Part shown: positions 23,862 to 33,126 of the stretch, in pieces
Layout: each line of letters starts with the position of its first letter
Numbering within the stretch: position 1 is the first letter of the stretch
Assembly (NCBI GenBank): GCA_001771815.1
Contig: MEPU01000007.1
Span: 1-64,000, forward strand
Direction of reading: 5' to 3'
DNA length: 64,000 nucleotides
Origin: Bdellovibrionales bacterium RIFCSPHIGHO2_01_FULL_40_29
GTDB taxonomy: Bacteria > Bdellovibrionota > Bdellovibrionia > Bdellovibrionales > Bdellovibrionaceae
The notes under the pieces: generated by a model
Database searches by the model: none
What the model was told of the DNA's origin: nothing
Seen by the model: only the letters and a program-made list of their open reading frames with translations
Position numbers and translations under genes: made by a program

Positions 23862-26062
23862 AGCGAGGGGAATAATGGGTTAGAGAATTTTCCGCGCTTG
23901 CGCATACGAGCGGCATCAAGCAGCATGCGTCCAGCCCAGCGAAAGACATTGTACTCTTGAATATAGAATCGCATGCTTTTCATGCGAGCCACTTGTTCAG
24001 GTACAGGCATCACTAAGGCCAGTCGAATTGCTTCAGCACATTGATCAATATTATAAGGATTGACCACAATGGATTCAACAAGCTCTTTTGCAGCGCCAGC
24101 AAATTGACTGAGAATAAGAACGCCATTGTTATCATCTCTTGCAGCAATAAATTCTTTAGCGACAAGATTCATTCCATCGTGAAGGCTGCTGACAAAGCAA
24201 AAATCAGCAGCTCTGAAGTAGGTTGTAACTTCGAAAGGTTGATGATGTCGCACGCGAAGGGTAATCGGCTTGTATGTTTTGCTGCCAAATTTTTGATTGA
24301 TTCGAGCGGCTTCTTTTCGAACAATGTTTTCGAAATTTTGGTACTCAGCAATCGACGAACGAGACGGGGCACCAATTTGAACAAAGCAGAGTTTCCCGAG
24401 GAGTGTTGAATCAATTTCTAAAAGTCGTTCCACAGCATAAAATCGCTCAAGAATACCTTTTGTGTAATCCAAACGATCAACACCGATTCCAATTTTAGCA
24501 TCAAAGGGCAGTTGATTGTCTTGGCAGACCTGCAGGCGGCAAAGTGGTATAGTGGGTTGTTTGTTTAAATCTTTAAGCGGCCATTCGATAGAGATGGGGT
24601 AATTGCGAACAGCTGTTTTTGAACCGTTATAAGAAATAGTTGAAGTGTCGCGATCAATTCGACTTTCTAAGAAACGATCAACTGTGTCAGTAAAATTATT
24701 GCAATGAAAACGAGTGTGAAATCCCAGAATATCGCTTCCAAGAAGTCCATCTAGAATACGTTCTCGCCATGGACAAATTCCAAAGGCTTCGGGATTAGGC
24801 CAGGGAATATGCCAAAAAGTAATGACTGTTGCATTGGGTAATTTTTCTTTGATGAGGCGAGGAACCATTGCTAGGTGGTAGTCTTGGACCAAAATGACAG
24901 GGTCTTCTGTTTTACACTCTTCGATGACGGCATTGGCAAATTTTTCATTAACTGCTAAATAACATTTCCAATCATCGCTCCGAAAAATAGGACGTGTGTG
25001 AGCGATGTGACAAAGTGGCCATAGACCTTCATTTGAAAAACCATAATAGTAGCCAAGCTCTTCTTCTTTAGTTAGCCAAACTCGCTTTAAATTATAAGAT
25101 GGATTTTCGGGAGGCACTTGAACAATTTGCGAACTGTCTACGACGTCAGCGTCAGCAGTGCCACTGCCATGCGCAACCCATGTTCCGCTGCAAGCGCGCA
25201 TGACGGGTTCAAGTGCTGTGACTAAACCGCTTGCGGGACTTTGAATTTCAATTTTGTTGTCGTGATGCATGTGAATATAGGGTTCTCGGTTTGAAACAAT
25301 AATGACTTCTTCGCCGGCAAGATCATTTTTTAGAACGTCACGCAGTGTTTGAGCTGACCAACTGATTTGGGCTTCATCGCGACTGAAGTGTTCACGATCA
25401 CGAAATAATGTACGAATTTCGCGAACAATGGGGCGTAGTTCGGGTGCAACATTTCGAATATCTGGTCGATGTATTGTGAGCATAGAACGAATTCCTTTGA
25501 TCCACCCCAACCAACTCAGTTGTGCAATAAGAACTGTTAGGACTGAGATCACTAAAGCAAGAAGAATAAAAAATAGAAACACGTAGTTCTTGGTATCTGC
25601 GGTTCGTCGTTGTACAAAACTCATGTCATGAACTAAAATAAGATAGGACCCTTGAGAGCCAATCAAGGCATATGAAACATGCAGCGGACCAGAGGCGAAT
25701 TCTAAAATTTTTGGACGGAGTTCTGATGTTTGTACCAAAGTAACACAGCGGATAGTTGTAGGCATTTGTGGAGAAGCAATCATTTCTGAATTATTAGCAC
25801 CACAATACGCAATGGCAAAAAGTCGTTCATCTTGTGTTGCTCGCGAAAATAAGTCCTTTAAGCGTAACTTTTGCTGCGCTGAGTTTTGTATTTCTGTTGA
25901 GAGGACTGCTTCGCTGAGAGTATTGGCGACTAAAGAGGAGCGAATTTCCAAATCTCGTGAAAACCATTTAAGGGTTAATTTATCTATAAGAGGCACTGTG
26001 AAATAGGCAACAAAACTCAGGGTTAGAATTAAGGGCAAAATAAAACGTAATGATAATCGCAT
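23858..26062 (-). CDS. otsA: Membrane-anchored trehalose-6-phosphate synthase
   Basis: A 734-residue fusion. Residues 1-28 and 160-181 are membrane helices flanking a 130-residue extracytoplasmic loop, followed by a HAMP-like linker, as in sensor kinases. Residues about 252-730 form a GT20 synthase: VSNREPY, GSGTAD, QDYHLAMVP, FWHIPWPNPE, GVDRLDYTKGI (UDP-glucose site) and DGMNLVAKEF. The usual WxGW motif is replaced by WVAHGSGTAD. OtsA joins UDP-glucose and glucose-6-phosphate. The N-terminal part suggests control by a periplasmic signal such as osmolarity. First gene of the operon otsA-otsB-marR-ROK. Confidence 0.9.
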   Translation of the reverse strand: MRLSLRFILPLILTLSFVAYFTVPLIDKLTLKWFSRDLEIRSSLVANTLSEAVLSTEIQNSAQQKLRLKDLFSRATQDERLFAIAYCGANNSEMIASPQMPTTIRCVTLVQTSELRPKILEFASGPLHVSYALIGSQGSYLILVHDMSFVQRRTADTKNYVFLFFILLALVISVLTVLIAQLSWLGWIKGIRSMLTIHRPDIRNVAPELRPIVREIRTLFRDREHFSRDEAQISWSAQTLRDVLKNDLAGEEVIIVSNREPYIHMHHDNKIEIQSPASGLVTALEPVMRACSGTWVAHGSGTADADVVDSSQIVQVPPENPSYNLKRVWLTKEEELGYYYGFSNEGLWPLCHIAHTRPIFRSDDWKCYLAVNEKFANAVIEECKTEDPVILVQDYHLAMVPRLIKEKLPNATVITFWHIPWPNPEAFGICPWRERILDGLLGSDILGFHTRFHCNNFTDTVDRFLESRIDRDTSTISYNGSKTAVRNYPISIEWPLKDLNKQPTIPLCRLQVCQDNQLPFDAKIGIGVDRLDYTKGILERFYAVERLLEIDSTLLGKLCFVQIGAPSRSSIAEYQNFENIVRKEAARINQKFGSKTYKPITLRVRHHQPFEVTTYFRAADFCFVSSLHDGMNLVAKEFIAARDDNNGVLILSQFAGAAKELVESIVVNPYNIDQCAEAIRLALVMPVPEQVARMKSMRFYIQEYNVFRWAGRMLLDAARMRKRGKFSNPLFPSL

Positions 26063-26120
26063 GGCAACAACATAGCAGAAACAACTTTGATATTAAACTA
26101 AATTCCGCTAGAATGTTTTA

Positions 26121-27899
26121 ATGTATAATTATGGACTTATCGGAAACTGTCAAATCGCTGCTTTAGTTAACAAAAGTGCCTCGATCGATTGGCTTTGCTT
26201 GCCGCGTCCAGATAGCCCTCCGGTATTTGGAAAATTGCTTGATCCCGATGGTGGAGAGTTCTCGCTGACGTTGGATAATCAACAAAGTGCTGAGCAACGA
26301 TACTTGCCGAATACAAATATTTTAGAAACTATTTTGAAGGATCAATCAGGAGCTTCCGTACGAATTTTGGATTTTTGTCCGAGATTTTCGCAGTATGGCA
26401 GGACCTTTCGCCCACAATCTTTATTTCGAATTGTTGAACCGCTATTAGGGACGGCAATGCTTAAAGTGCGATGTGTTCCGATCTCTGGATGGGATAAGCA
26501 AGCAGCTCGAATGGTGCGAGGGAATAGTCATTTGCGTTTTGATATTCGTGGTGAGAGTTTACGCCTGACAACAAATATGTCGCTGACTTATTTGATTGAT
26601 CAAATTTCAATTCCAGTCAGCGAAAAAATTTATTTTGCTCTGACTTGGGGCGGAGGTATTGACGAAGATCTGAGTGAAGTCAGCGAACGCTTTTATAGAA
26701 ATACTTTACAGTACTGGCGGCATTGGGTGCAGCACTGCTCTATTCCGACTTTGAATCAGAAACAAACCATTCGTTCAGCACTTATTTTAAAATTGCATTG
26801 CTATGAAGATACCGGAGCGATCCTGGCAGGTCTTACAACCAGTTTACCTGAAGAGTTCGGGGGCGAGCGCAATTGGGATTATCGATTGTGTTGGCTTAGA
26901 GACTCCTATTTTGTTTTATCGGCATTTCATCAGCTGGGTCATTTTGAAGAGATGGAAGGGTTTTTAAAGTATTTGACTCAATTGGCTCTCAAAATTTCAC
27001 CTGAAGATGATCGATTGCGGCCGGTGTATAAATTGGATCAGTCATGGTCACTTCCTGAAGAGAGCTTAGAGAATTGGGAGGGGTATCGAAACTCAAAACC
27101 TGTTCGACAAGGGAATCAGGCGGCGGAGCATGTGCAGAACGACGTTTATGGTGAAATGATTTTGACATTGGCACCTATATTTTTTGATGAGCGTTTTGAT
27201 CATTTACGAACTCAAGAAACGCAAAATTTAATGATACGCTTGGCGGCATTAGCTGCAGCCAGCATCAGTAAACCAGATGCTGGCTTATGGGAATTGCGCA
27301 ACGGTTGGAAGGAGCATTCTTTTACAAACTTAATGTCTTGGGCGGGACTTGAGCGCATTACACGCATTCAAAATTTGGGTTATTTAAAAGACTCGACATT
27401 TCCATTTCAAGAGCATCTTGATCGAGCTGAAAAATCAATTTATGCATCCGTGGTTGATGGTTCATTGCGAAATGGACCCAAGGATTCGAGTTTTGACTCT
27501 GCATTGCTTCAGCTTCCTCTTATTCGTTTTCCTGATAAAGAGCTTGCCTTGAAGACTGTTCATTCAGTTTCTGAAAGTTTAATTTTTAAATCTAAAGACG
27601 AGGAGTTTCCATCATTTTTATATAGGTATTCCCGCAAGGATGATTTTGGTGAACCCAAGTCCTCATTTCTAATTTGTTCTTTTTGGTTGGTGCAAGCATT
27701 TGTCGAAGTTGGTGAACTCGAAAAAGCCAAACAGGTCATGGCAGATTTGCAAAAATCAGCCAATAATTTGGGGTTGTATTCTGAACATTTTTGCCCACGA
27801 ACAAATACGCAAAGTGGAAATTTTCCACAAGCGTATTCGCATGTTGGTCAAATTTTAGGAGCATTTGCGATTAGCCCTCCATGGAAGGAAATCCTTTAA
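26121..27899 (+). CDS. GH15-family glycoside hydrolase, trehalase-like
   Basis: A 592-residue protein of glycoside hydrolase family 15. The N-terminal trehalase-type domain begins YNYGLIGNC and SIDWLCLPRPDSPPVFG; the catalytic barrel carries GGERNWDYRLCWLRD (about 247-261), the hallmark of this family. Close relatives hydrolyse trehalose or alpha-glucans. No signal peptide, so it acts in the cytoplasm. It is divergent from the trehalose synthesis operon with 58 bases between, which favours trehalose as substrate and suggests shared control. Confidence 0.9.
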   Translation: MYNYGLIGNCQIAALVNKSASIDWLCLPRPDSPPVFGKLLDPDGGEFSLTLDNQQSAEQRYLPNTNILETILKDQSGASVRILDFCPRFSQYGRTFRPQSLFRIVEPLLGTAMLKVRCVPISGWDKQAARMVRGNSHLRFDIRGESLRLTTNMSLTYLIDQISIPVSEKIYFALTWGGGIDEDLSEVSERFYRNTLQYWRHWVQHCSIPTLNQKQTIRSALILKLHCYEDTGAILAGLTTSLPEEFGGERNWDYRLCWLRDSYFVLSAFHQLGHFEEMEGFLKYLTQLALKISPEDDRLRPVYKLDQSWSLPEESLENWEGYRNSKPVRQGNQAAEHVQNDVYGEMILTLAPIFFDERFDHLRTQETQNLMIRLAALAAASISKPDAGLWELRNGWKEHSFTNLMSWAGLERITRIQNLGYLKDSTFPFQEHLDRAEKSIYASVVDGSLRNGPKDSSFDSALLQLPLIRFPDKELALKTVHSVSESLIFKSKDEEFPSFLYRYSRKDDFGEPKSSFLICSFWLVQAFVEVGELEKAKQVMADLQKSANNLGLYSEHFCPRTNTQSGNFPQAYSHVGQILGAFAISPPWKEIL

Positions 27900-28342
27900 T
27901 GAGGGTGAATCGCTTCGCGCTCATTGGCTGGTTTAGAAATATCAGAGAGAGCTTTTTCAATTTGAATCGGATTGGCGCTGGATTGAGCTAAATCCCCCAG
28001 TGAAAGAATTCCCACCAAGCGTTTTTGTCGATTCAGTACGGGAAGCCTGCGCACTTGATTCTCGCCCAAGTTGTGACTGACCTCGTCCGTGGATTGGTCT
28101 TCGTAGCAATACAGAACATCTTTTGACATGACATCACGAGCATAAGTGGTGTTTGGATTTTTTCCTTCTGCTGTGGCGCGCACGGCAATATCACGATCAG
28201 TCACCATACCGATCAAGCGATCATTCTCGGCAATAGGCATCATACCAAAATCTCTATCCCGCATTCTTTTTGCGATTTCAGTTAACGTCATTGTTGGATT
28301 ACCAAGCTCTACGTTTTGGGACATGCATTCTTTTACTAACAT
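27896..28342 (-). CDS. CBS-domain pair protein
   Basis: A 148-residue stand-alone protein with two CBS motifs (MTLTEIAKRMRDRDFGMMPI...MVTDRDI and QSTDEVSHNLGENQVRRLPV...GILSLGDL). CBS pairs bind adenosine nucleotides and modulate partner proteins. The frame is open from 28408, but the ATG at 28342 has GGAGGA 7 bases upstream. It overlaps the convergent GH15 gene by 4 bases. Confidence 0.9.
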   Translation of the reverse strand: MLVKECMSQNVELGNPTMTLTEIAKRMRDRDFGMMPIAENDRLIGMVTDRDIAVRATAEGKNPNTTYARDVMSKDVLYCYEDQSTDEVSHNLGENQVRRLPVLNRQKRLVGILSLGDLAQSSANPIQIEKALSDISKPANEREAIHPH

Positions 28343-28454
28343 GAGTTCCTCCGTTGTCGTTAAATTTTGATTTAGCAATAAATAGACCTTGTTATTTATT
28401 GCCAGCATCCCGTGAATTGCATTTGATTCACTGAAACTAAAAAAAGATGGGGGA

Positions 28455-28477
28455 AAATGTCTCGTTTTAAGACATTT
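28455..28477. promoter_or_regulatory. Inverted repeat with core TGTCTCGTTTTAAGACA
   Basis: AAATGTCT (28455-28462) and AGACATTT (28470-28477) flank CGTTTTA, 37 bases ahead of the start at 28514. Closely similar elements lie upstream of the genes at 40613 and 41976, so it may be a shared operator or promoter element. Confidence 0.45.
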
Positions 28478-28513
28478 GTTTCAGATGGATTGGGGCTTAA
28501 CCGATAGTGTTTT

Positions 28514-29242
28514 ATGCGTCGACTGATTTTTTTTACACTTCTTATAATTACAAATATGTCAGTGGCCACTTCGTCGATACCAGATGATATCTGCAGCTCT
28601 CGAAATGATCCTGCTCGTAATTTGAATATGTATGAAAAAGTAGTTCATTGGTTTTTTGAACCAAAAGGTATCAGTGTTCAGGAGGCCAAGTTTATTGCGA
28701 ATCATCCGCAAATTGCCAAAGAGTTAAAAGAATTTGGTGAAATTTCAAGTGCTCATGCCCATATTTTTTGTCAACCGCGACTTCGTAAAAATAAATCTGA
28801 TCTTGAAAATTCAGAAGCCGATGCTTTGAGGCATTTTGTATTTTCAACATTGGCCGTGTATTTTCACGGTGAAAAGGGATCTCAATTTTTGATGGCTCAC
28901 GAGATCAAGGGCGGACACACATTAACTCGAGATGATGCGATGGATTTTACAAATAATCGACACGGAGAGCAATTCGCGAATGAGCTTCTTCAGCAGAAGA
29001 ACAAACTCACTAAAGAAGAGGTCAGTTATCGTGCCCTTGACAGAGGTGTGCAGTTACTGCGGAAAGGTCAGTTATCTTTGATTGAGAAAGTGCGGGCTGG
29101 GCCTTGTAAAAACCTAACCTCAAAAAAAGGGTCTGATCTTCGGAATCTTATCGAATCGCATCGAAAAAGTTTCGATAAAACTCTTCAAGTATGCCTTGAA
29201 AAAGGCCGCGGTTACGCCATGTGTGGCGTTCGTTCGCGTTGA
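28514..29242 (+). CDS. Secreted protein of unknown function
   Basis: A 242-residue exported protein (signal cleaved near VATSS). The core has ADALRHFVFSTL, MAHEIKGGHT and AMDFTNNRHGEQFA; this arrangement of D-x-x-R-H, A-H-E and M-D-x-x-N-N-x-x-G resembles domains listed as DUF6973 and hints at a metal or active-site cluster. I cannot assign an activity. An inverted repeat shared with two other secreted orphans of the window lies upstream. Confidence 0.65.
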   Translation: MRRLIFFTLLIITNMSVATSSIPDDICSSRNDPARNLNMYEKVVHWFFEPKGISVQEAKFIANHPQIAKELKEFGEISSAHAHIFCQPRLRKNKSDLENSEADALRHFVFSTLAVYFHGEKGSQFLMAHEIKGGHTLTRDDAMDFTNNRHGEQFANELLQQKNKLTKEEVSYRALDRGVQLLRKGQLSLIEKVRAGPCKNLTSKKGSDLRNLIESHRKSFDKTLQVCLEKGRGYAMCGVRSR

Positions 29243-29363
29243 ATTTTAGCCCCAAAAAAAATAGAACTTTGGGGTGAAATGGAAAATGTCATTTTATTTT
29301 AACCGAACAATTTCATTGTATAAGCTTGGCAGACTAGACTTTTAGTTTAACTGGCATTGCTGT

Positions 29364-29380
29364 TGCTATCGAGGATAGCA
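29364..29380 (+). promoter_or_regulatory. Leader hairpin upstream of hsp20
   Basis: TGCTATC (29364-29370) and GATAGCA (29374-29380) form a perfect 7-bp stem with a GAG loop, 35 bases ahead of the hsp20 start. It does not cover the Shine-Dalgarno sequence, so it is not a classic ROSE thermometer; it may be an operator or stabilise the leader. Confidence 0.4.
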
Positions 29381-29415
29381 GAAGAAAAAGACAATCCAAA
29401 AATAAGGAGGATATT

Positions 29416-29877
29416 ATGTCTAATGCAATAGAGCGTTGGTTCGATCGAAAAAGTGTGGGTCCATTTCGTGATTTTTCTGATATTCAAGAATCTTTTGATC
29501 GGCTGTTTTCAGAAGTGTCCAATTTGAAGCGATCTAGTGGAATGCCGAGCATGTCGTTTGTTCCTTCTTGTGATATCACAGAAGATGGAAATAAGTTTAT
29601 CATGAAATTTGATATGCCCGGAGTGACGCGGGATCAGATTCGTGTCGAAGCGGATAAGGACATACTAACGATTCATGCTGAGCGTAAAGAAGAAAAAAAA
29701 TCAGAATCTAAGAAAAAGTATCTTTCAGAAGTTTACTATGGATCGTACACACGCAGTTTTAATTTGCCGGGATTGGTTGATGAAAAACAAATTGATGCTA
29801 AATTTGAAAATGGAGTTCTGACTGTTGTGGTTCCCCGAACGGATATCGCACAAGCAAAGCAAATTCCAGTTCATTAG
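29416..29877 (+). CDS. Small heat-shock protein, Hsp20 family
   Basis: A 153-residue alpha-crystallin-domain chaperone. The N-terminal part has the W-F-D-R and FDRLFSEV segments of class A bacterial sHsps; the domain runs from SCDITEDGNKF to the closing motif FENGVLTVVVPR (G-V-L) with MPGVTRDQI in the middle. It holds unfolding proteins for refolding. A strong AAGGAGG lies 6 bases before the start. No CIRCE element was found upstream. Confidence 0.94.
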   Translation: MSNAIERWFDRKSVGPFRDFSDIQESFDRLFSEVSNLKRSSGMPSMSFVPSCDITEDGNKFIMKFDMPGVTRDQIRVEADKDILTIHAERKEEKKSESKKKYLSEVYYGSYTRSFNLPGLVDEKQIDAKFENGVLTVVVPRTDIAQAKQIPVH

Positions 29878-29902
29878 ATATTCAAGTAGGTAACAACCTC
29901 AG

Positions 29903-31159
29903 TTAATTCCAAAATGACCACATATAAGAATTGGCATCAAAATCAGTGGGTGGTGTGTCACTGGCCGTAGAGAGCGATCGAACTCCACCGGGCCAGGAGT
30001 GACCACCACCAAAAACAATTTCATTTACAGAATCAAAAATATCTATTGGAGACACCACGCAATTAGTAACTGGAGCACTAGGATTGCCCCCATTTGAAAC
30101 CGTTGTGTACTTGTAACATGTCGTCGTTGGCGTCACAATTTCGGTTGTTGCTGCAGCTGTTAAATTATTTCTCGCTAGCCAATCTGAAATGGTGGAAGCG
30201 ACAGAATAGAATGGAGTCTCTGATATTCCGGTACCAAGCCCACCGCCAATGGGATAATTACGATCATTGTTAATATGAATATGCAATATCGGGATGGGAT
30301 TGGTTGGCGAGCATGTATAATACTGATTCGAGTTGGAATCAAATTCTCCGGAGGCTCCGCCCACAGCGGCAATTCCATCAATGCGATCAGATAAAGCGCA
30401 GGCTAAACGATGAGACATAATTCCACCGTTTGAAAAACCGGTGGCAAATATTTTTGAGGTATCAATTGAAAAGTTAGCTTCTAAATCATCCAAAACATGG
30501 CGGGTGAAATAAACATCGTCCGTGTTATTGGTTTTAGCAGCCCCACAGCAAGCGCCGCCATTAAATGTTTGAATAACGCCACTGCCTTCGGGGTAAGCCA
30601 CATAAAATTTTTGAGCTTGCGCCAGCTTATTTAACATGCTGATCGATGCATGATTCATGGCTGATCCACCACCGCCATGAAAAGCCAGAACCACAGGGTG
30701 TGGACCAGTGGTTGAGCCAAAATTAGGAGTGTACAAACCATAACTTCGGGTGCCCTGACCACTGACGGTTAAGCTTCTGTTGATCATCGTTCCACTGACT
30801 TGAACTGTTATTTGACTTGAGTGGGTCAAATACGTTCCAGTAATAACTGTCGCGCCTTCAGAAACTCCAACAACTGTGGCATTGCTCACCGTGGCCACTG
30901 AAGATTGCGATGATGTCCATGTGATAGCTGTCGGGGCAACATAACTGGGGAAGAGATCAGAGGTTGAGGCCTTCAATGCAGTAAAAATATTAATTGTCTG
31001 ACCGACGCCAATCAGAGTGCTGGTTGTGGGTTCAAACCAAAACAGAGTTGAATTGCTGTTATCAGTCCCTGTGGTCTCCGTATCGGCATTTTTACAAGCA
31101 CCGAGACACATCACCAAAATACATAAATAAAGGCGAGCCCGAGTTTTCATAAAATGCAT
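29903..31159 (-). CDS. Lipoprotein esterase, PHB-depolymerase/feruloyl-esterase type, with Ig-like domain
   Basis: A 418-residue lipoprotein (signal ending MCLGAC, Cys22). Residues about 40-125 form a bacterial Ig-like (BIG2) domain (ITWTSSQSSVATVSN...). The rest is an alpha/beta hydrolase of the CE1/LpqC type: HGGGGS oxyanion motif, nucleophile Ser in GFSNGG, and the late histidine in GGGHSWPGG. It should hydrolyse polyhydroxybutyrate or phenolic sugar esters outside the cytoplasm. The start TAAATG overlaps the end of the upstream gene; an ATG nine bases later is an alternative. Confidence 0.85.
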   Translation of the reverse strand: MHFMKTRARLYLCILVMCLGACKNADTETTGTDNSNSTLFWFEPTTSTLIGVGQTINIFTALKASTSDLFPSYVAPTAITWTSSQSSVATVSNATVVGVSEGATVITGTYLTHSSQITVQVSGTMINRSLTVSGQGTRSYGLYTPNFGSTTGPHPVVLAFHGGGGSAMNHASISMLNKLAQAQKFYVAYPEGSGVIQTFNGGACCGAAKTNNTDDVYFTRHVLDDLEANFSIDTSKIFATGFSNGGIMSHRLACALSDRIDGIAAVGGASGEFDSNSNQYYTCSPTNPIPILHIHINNDRNYPIGGGLGTGISETPFYSVASTISDWLARNNLTAAATTEIVTPTTTCYKYTTVSNGGNPSAPVTNCVVSPIDIFDSVNEIVFGGGHSWPGGVRSLSTASDTPPTDFDANSYMWSFWN

Positions 31160-31411
31160 TTACCGTCGGTGTTTGAGTTGTTTTGGAGGAGGTTCATCCA
31201 TATCATCGTCGTCATCCATCACGGGCTCAATTAATTCCAAACCCATTTGCTGACGCAGATCATTCAACAGGGCGATACCAATATCTTCGATATTCAAATC
31301 TTTGCCATCAAGCCCCTCGGCAATCTGTTGTTTGGTCACCATTTCTTCGGTTACTTTTCCAGTTATAATGTTTCGGGCACGGACTTTGAATTTTTCATTT
31401 GGTGTTGTCAT
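31160..31411 (-). CDS. Small acidic protein of unknown function
   Basis: An 83-residue cytoplasmic protein. The first half looks folded (KVRARNIITGKVTEEMV), followed by an acidic run DDDDDMDE and a basic proline-rich tail. GAGGA lies 10-11 bases before the ATG. Its stop abuts the start of the esterase gene, so they are likely one operon. No family was recognised. Confidence 0.6.
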   Translation of the reverse strand: MTTPNEKFKVRARNIITGKVTEEMVTKQQIAEGLDGKDLNIEDIGIALLNDLRQQMGLELIEPVMDDDDDMDEPPPKQLKHRR

Positions 31412-31447
31412 AGATGTTCAATCCTCTGCTTTGATGTTCAGTGTATT

Positions 31448-33037
31448 TCATGACCTGGTCAATGTCGAAATGCGTACAGTAGTTATTAAAAAGGACTTCA
31501 ACTGTGCTGTTTCATTAGGTAGTTCGAAATCTAATGATGGCAGGATACAATTTACACCTAATTTTATTCTTGGATTTTTTTTCTGAATAGTTGTTAAAAT
31601 AGTATGAATATCCCCAATACGAATATTTTCTGCAATGGTGGAAAATAAAATTTCACCGTTCGGGCTTAAGCATTGAACGCAATTATTCAAAAAATCTGTT
31701 AAATCATTTTCAATTTTAAAAACAGATTTTTCTCTTCTGTAAAAAGAAGGAATATCGCAAATAATTAAGTCATACTTTATGTTTTTGCTGACGGATTGTT
31801 CAATAAAATGAGGGCTATCGCGACATAGAAATTTCGTATTGCGAGTGTCCAGAGCGTTTAAATCAAAATTAATTTTAGCTATTTTGAGTTGCTTTTGATT
31901 ATTCTCTACAATTGTCACTTGATTAGCGTTCCCCGAAACAGATGATAATGCGGCACTAGAATAGCCTGCGAACAAAATTAAAACATTTTTGGCATCTGTG
32001 TTTTTTAAAATCCAATTTCTTTGAAGTCTTTGATTTAAATGAACAGTAGGAATGATTTTTTCGTTCAGGGTTAATGCAAACTGAATGTTACCTTCCCTGG
32101 CTTCATTTTCGATGCTTGGTATTTTTATATTAATACAGAGTTGTTGTTTGTTTGCTCCATTTAAATTGATAACTAAGGGCTTATTGTATATTTCTGAAAG
32201 CCTTGTGAACCTTTTGAGTTTTTCTTGATCCCAATTATCTTTAAACCAATTTAAAACGAGAATGTCTCCATATTTATCAATGCTGTAGTCTAATTTGTTT
32301 TTTTCATCCAGCACGTTGGCGAGTCTAAAACATTGGTGCCTATCCGCATTTGAAAATAATCGCATTCTGCGATCCCATTCAAAAAAAACGCGTGCCAGTT
32401 GACTGTCTTCAAGAATTTCTAAATTTTCAAAGTAAATTGGGGGTTTTGATTCAATTATGGTTCCATTTGGAAATTCAATGGATCTATTATGAAGGCATAG
32501 AAATGGGTATCCAGCGCCCTCATACAAACTATCGCCGAGAATGGGAATTTCTGCTTGTTTTGCATGAATTCGAATTTGATGATTTCGACCCGTATGAGGT
32601 TTTGCAATCCAGAGCTCAAAATGACTTCTTTTTTTCGAAAATACCAAATCAGTAGAAGCTTCTAATTCCTTCCCCTTATGAATGATCGTTTTATCAATAT
32701 AAAAGGAATCTTTTTTAGATTTAGATTTTGTAATAAACCAATATGTTTTAAAGACTTGTCTGTTGAAAAAATACTCTGCATATTTTTTTGCAGATTGGAC
32801 AGATTTTCCAAAAATCATAACTCCGGTGGTCGTTTGATCTAATCGATGAATGATATGTAATTTTCTATTGAGTTGTTTTTCAAATATTTCAATAAGTCCA
32901 TCTTGAATAGCCGTAGAATGTTCTATTTTAGAGTCATTGGTATGAGCATTAAATCCATAGCATTTATCAATAGCAATAATATCATCATCTTCAAACAGAA
33001 TCGAAAGCAGAGGATCTGGTAACCTCAGAAAGTTCAT
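31448..33037 (-). CDS. RluA-type pseudouridine synthase fused to an RlmI-like methyltransferase
   Basis: A 529-residue fusion. Residues 1-210 are an RluA-family pseudouridine synthase with catalytic Asp67 in HRLDQTTTG and the GRNHQIRIH strand. The second half matches the RlmI/RlmK organisation: an SxDxYGD segment (DYSIDKYGDILVL), then a class I SAM-dependent methyltransferase with motif I VLILFAGYSSAAL, VTIVENN, and motif IV CDIPSF in place of DPPxF. It probably modifies rRNA twice in one place. The ATG at 33037 (CGGAG 6 bases ahead) is preferred to the longer frame from 33061. The stop lies 36 bases from the next gene on the same strand. Confidence 0.82.
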   Translation of the reverse strand: MNFLRLPDPLLSILFEDDDIIAIDKCYGFNAHTNDSKIEHSTAIQDGLIEIFEKQLNRKLHIIHRLDQTTTGVMIFGKSVQSAKKYAEYFFNRQVFKTYWFITKSKSKKDSFYIDKTIIHKGKELEASTDLVFSKKRSHFELWIAKPHTGRNHQIRIHAKQAEIPILGDSLYEGAGYPFLCLHNRSIEFPNGTIIESKPPIYFENLEILEDSQLARVFFEWDRRMRLFSNADRHQCFRLANVLDEKNKLDYSIDKYGDILVLNWFKDNWDQEKLKRFTRLSEIYNKPLVINLNGANKQQLCINIKIPSIENEAREGNIQFALTLNEKIIPTVHLNQRLQRNWILKNTDAKNVLILFAGYSSAALSSVSGNANQVTIVENNQKQLKIAKINFDLNALDTRNTKFLCRDSPHFIEQSVSKNIKYDLIICDIPSFYRREKSVFKIENDLTDFLNNCVQCLSPNGEILFSTIAENIRIGDIHTILTTIQKKNPRIKLGVNCILPSLDFELPNETAQLKSFLITTVRISTLTRS

Positions 33038-33126
33038 TAATTCTCCGTTAAGCGGGTACAACTATTGACTGCATGTCATTGAAAGTATGTAATAGATTTT
33101 ATGAAAACTCTAGTCATTCTCATCAT

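Noticed and set aside
29252-29276. CCCCAAA/TTTGGGG hairpin after the secreted orphan
   Set aside because: No T run on either side; weak support as a terminator.
29243-29415. CIRCE element or ROSE thermometer upstream of hsp20
   Set aside because: TTAGCACTC-N9-GAGTGCTAA is absent, and the only hairpin does not reach the Shine-Dalgarno sequence.
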